Shown here in pieces: positions 61,791 to 64,000 of a stretch of 64,000 bases of DNA. The first letter of the stretch is position 1. Every line of letters begins with the position of its first letter. The stretch comes from Klebsiella huaxiensis (GTDB lineage Bacteria > Pseudomonadota > Gammaproteobacteria > Enterobacterales > Enterobacteriaceae), in the NCBI RefSeq assembly GCF_003261575.2, contig NZ_CP036175.1, positions 1,984,001-2,048,000 on the forward strand. The letters are read 5' to 3'. The notes beneath the pieces are model-generated. The model searched no databases and had not been told where the DNA came from. It saw nothing but the letters and a program-made list of their open reading frames with translations. The translations under genes and the position numbers were made by a program.

Positions 61791-62420
61791 ATGAACTGGC
61801 AGGTTGTCACATTTTTTGGCGATAGTACTGTGCTGTTACCCAGTGCGGCCGTGTTGTTTATCGTCCTTTTGCTGCGAAAAGACTCAAAGCAGGTTGCCTG
61901 GAATTGGGTGCTGCTGTTCGGTATCACTGGCGTGATTGTGTGCGCATCAAAACTGGCATTTATGGGGTGGGGGATAGGCATTCGCGAGCTGGATTTCACA
62001 GGCTTTAGCGGACACACTGCATTATCCACCGCTTTTTGGCCAATTCTCTTATGGCTGCTGTGCGCACGTGCAGCACCAGTGATTCGTCGTATTTCTGTTC
62101 TGTTAGGCTATGCATTGGCCGGGCTAGTAGGTTACTCGCGATTGGTGATTCACGCGCATTCAACTTCGGAAGTCATTGCCGGTTTACTGCTGGGGGCCGC
62201 GGGAAGTGCTCTGTTCTTATTGATGCAGTCGCGTGGTGAAAGCGCTCATGTAGCACAACTCTCATGGGGAGGGTTGGCGAGCGTTGTTATCATCCCGCTG
62301 ATGCTATTAAATACCGGCGCTAAAGCGCCAACTCAGTCTCTGCTGGGCGAGATAGCGGTGAAGCTGGGACCACTGGAAAAACCGTTTACCAGAGCCGATC
62401 TACATAAGCGTTTTTACTGA
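61791..62420 (+). CDS. PAP2-family phosphatase of the capsule locus (CpsACP/Orf2)
   Basis: Inner-membrane acid phosphatase-like protein of 209 residues, the conserved second gene of Klebsiella K loci. Motifs FSGHTALST and YSRLVIHAHSTSEV supply the SGH and SRx5H parts of the PAP2 site; the last Asp is Glu. It may recycle polyprenyl phosphate or dephosphorylate a precursor; its role in capsule is unclear. AAAGG ribosome site just before the ATG. Confidence 0.92.
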   Translation: MNWQVVTFFGDSTVLLPSAAVLFIVLLLRKDSKQVAWNWVLLFGITGVIVCASKLAFMGWGIGIRELDFTGFSGHTALSTAFWPILLWLLCARAAPVIRRISVLLGYALAGLVGYSRLVIHAHSTSEVIAGLLLGAAGSALFLLMQSRGESAHVAQLSWGGLASVVIIPLMLLNTGAKAPTQSLLGEIAVKLGPLEKPFTRADLHKRFY

Positions 62421-62986
62421 ATGTACTGATGGTGAGGATCATATTTGGGAAAAGCTGGCACCTAGCATGTTCACATATTACGCAATATGGAAGATCCGAG
62501 CGAAAATGTACGAGCTTGTCGATATTTCATATTCATGAAATAAATAAGTGATAGCGCATTGTGTACGGTATTTGTCACAATGATAAACTGCCAGGATGTA
62601 TCCTAAATAGTATTTTTAACTTAACATCGAATTTATTAATGATAACAACAATCTGGCATAACTCTTTTAACTATTAATTTTTGTAGTTGACTAGCTATAA
62701 TTAATTTGAAAGTAAATCAGCATGGTTAGTGTGGTGAAAAGTCAGAAAAATCATGCTGTTGAGATTGGATCTACAGCATGTGTCTATCGTACTTATAATC
62801 GCTCGTTGATAAATAATAATGTTATTGCACGGCTTGTGCGTGCTATCAACCGAGCGGCTAATAATTCGAGATTAGGCTCCCAATTGTGAGCAGAATCTCG
62901 TAAACTTGTGCCGCGAAATTGATTGCTTTGATGGATTAATCACCAATTTTTCGAAAATAGTGATTAAATTAAGAATGGAAGAAGTA
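62421..62986. other. AT-rich promoter region of the capsule export genes
   Basis: No gene seen. It is the expected place of the second capsule promoter (before wzi). Dyads: TTTCAT/ATGAAA near 62525-62540 and a larger stem-loop CGAGATT/AATCTCG with inner GCTC/GAGC at 62867-62900. A TATAAT hexamer lies at 62695-62700 but lacks a good -35. Confidence 0.45.
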
Positions 62987-63027
62987 CAGTGCATTGGTAG
63001 CTGTTAAGCCAAGGGCGGTAGCGTACC
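62987..63027 (+). promoter_or_regulatory. JUMPstart sequence with ops element
   Basis: The 5' part CAGTGCATTGGTAGCTGTTA and the ops core GGCGGTAGCGT (63014-63024) match the JUMPstart consensus found upstream of polysaccharide operons. The ops element pauses RNA polymerase and loads RfaH, which lets transcription run through long capsule operons. It lies about 400 bases before wzi. Confidence 0.95.
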
Positions 63028-63426
63028 TGCGAGCTGGCGTTTTCTGTCAACCACATCCCATTTCATGCGACCGAAATTCCTAAAGTTGGTTCCCCACAGG
63101 TGATTATCCTCACAACCTGTATATACTAGCGAGTTTGTCAGCAAACTAGCGTTTGCCCACTTTGGGTGAATGATAGAAAACCGCGGGTATGATGCGCGAT
63201 GGAATGGCCTTCAATAACAATTTCGCATACATTGTGTACTGCAGGTTGCTGTAAAGTTGAAAGCTGGCGATGGCCAGGGATACAACCAGGACTACACTTT
63301 CGCGTGGCCAGTCCAGAACCTGTAGGACAATCATACTTAAGGTTGGCGTCAGAGGGCGCTGCATCTAACAGTGTTCCCCATGTCGCGCCAGCTTGCGGAA
63401 ACGGGGCTTAAAATGGATCTTGTACA
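63028..63426 (+). other. Untranslated leader between ops and wzi
   Basis: About 400 bases of transcribed leader with no supported gene. It contains a small stem-loop AGTTTG/CAAACT at 63132-63147 and the direct repeat CTAGCG beside it. A frame at 63199-63411 has no family match or good ribosome site. Confidence 0.5.
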
Positions 63427-64000
63427 ATGATAAAAATTGCGCGAATCGCACTCGCATTAGGGCTGCTTACTTCTGCCAGCTCACTTGCCTATGCCTCTGG
63501 TCTGGTAATGAATGATAACGAACTCCGTAACGATCTGGCCTGGTTGTCCGATCGCGGAGTCATTCATCTCAGCCTGTCTACATGGCCTCTGAGCCAGGAA
63601 GAGATCAATCGAGCGGTCAAAAAAGCTAAACCATCCTACTCTTCCGAACAGGTTGTTCTGGCCCGAATTAACCAGCGGCTTTCTTCTTTGAAAGCCGATT
63701 TTCGCGTAAGCGGCTATACCTCAACGGATAAACCTGGCACTCCGCAAGGGTTTGGTCAGAACCAACCCGCAGATAGCTCATTATCATTAGCTTTTAATAA
63801 TAGCGGCGAGTGGTGGGATGTTCATCTGCAAGGTAACGTTGAAGGTGATGAGCGCATAAGCAACGGTTCTCGTTTTAATGCCAACGGCGCGTACGGTGCA
63901 GTGAAATTCTGGAACCAGTGGCTCTCATTTGGCCAGATGCCGCAATGGTGGGGACCGGGATACGAAGGCAGCCTAATTCGCGGTGACGCCGCGCGCCCAA
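63427..64000 (+). CDS. wzi: Capsule surface-attachment protein Wzi (5' part)
   Basis: Outer-membrane lectin-like beta-barrel that anchors capsular polysaccharide to the cell surface. About 191 residues are in the window, cut by its right edge. Signal peptide MIKIARIALALGLLTSASSL ending near AYA-SG, then WLSDRGVIHLSLSTWPLSQE and GQMPQWWGPGYEG, which match Klebsiella Wzi closely. It is the usual typing gene for K loci, and the next gene should be wza. Confidence 0.96.
   Translation, partial: MIKIARIALALGLLTSASSLAYASGLVMNDNELRNDLAWLSDRGVIHLSLSTWPLSQEEINRAVKKAKPSYSSEQVVLARINQRLSSLKADFRVSGYTSTDKPGTPQGFGQNQPADSSLSLAFNNSGEWWDVHLQGNVEGDERISNGSRFNANGAYGAVKFWNQWLSFGQMPQWWGPGYEGSLIRGDAARP

Overview
The window looks like chromosome from Klebsiella or a very close relative (K. 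oxytoca complex or Raoultella; species not decided from sequence alone). Its two ends carry the enterobacterial core block baeS-mdtDCBA ... yegD-alkA-udk-dcd-asmA-yegH, followed by galF, a PAP2 phosphatase, a JUMPstart/ops element and wzi, which is the characteristic left end of a Klebsiella capsule (K) locus. baeS is cut by the left edge and wzi by the right edge.

Between mdtA (10.2 kb) and yegD (51.9 kb), genes that lie close together in E. coli, sits about 41 kb of accessory metabolism built from successive cassettes. No integrase, transposase or tRNA was seen. (1) 10.6-15.3 kb: a DDAH-type amidinohydrolase, an amino-acid ABC importer without its ATPase, an Lrp-type regulator and an AstE/aspartoacylase-type hydrolase. 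(2) 15.4-23.2 kb: an AT-rich, self-contained PTS operon with its own PRD regulator, HPr, IIA, IIB, IIC and Enzyme I, then a class II aldolase and a cupin; two CRP-like sites precede it. (3) 23.2-35.8 kb: a divergent cluster around an inverted-repeat operator, combining split 5-oxoprolinase PxpABC, a PotD-like ABC importer with a fused permease, two DapA-family lyases, an aminotransferase, a GntR/FCD regulator, an atypical SDR and a D-aminoacylase-like hydrolase. (4) 35.8-43.9 kb: a PipR/OryR-type LuxR solo between two proline iminopeptidases, followed by a five-gene peptide ABC importer; matching 20-bp lux-box-like sites precede both peptidase genes. (5) 44.2-51.8 kb: a DAACS carboxylate symporter, an AT-rich LuxR-type regulator with a hairpin over its start codon, a 46-residue single-span membrane protein, a 7TMR-DISM two-component system and a citrate synthase paralogue lacking one catalytic histidine.

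A common theme of the island is import and hydrolysis of modified amino acids and small peptides (pyroglutamate-like, N-acyl-D-amino acid-like, N-substituted arginine-like, proline-terminated peptides), much of which fits life with plants. The strongest candidates for something new are the plant-signal LuxR/peptidase/transporter module with its paired boxes, the Pxp/D-acylase/two-DapA cluster, the PTS with a private phosphorelay and the degenerate citrate synthase next to a sensor kinase. Substrates are inferred from families and context and none is proven by sequence.
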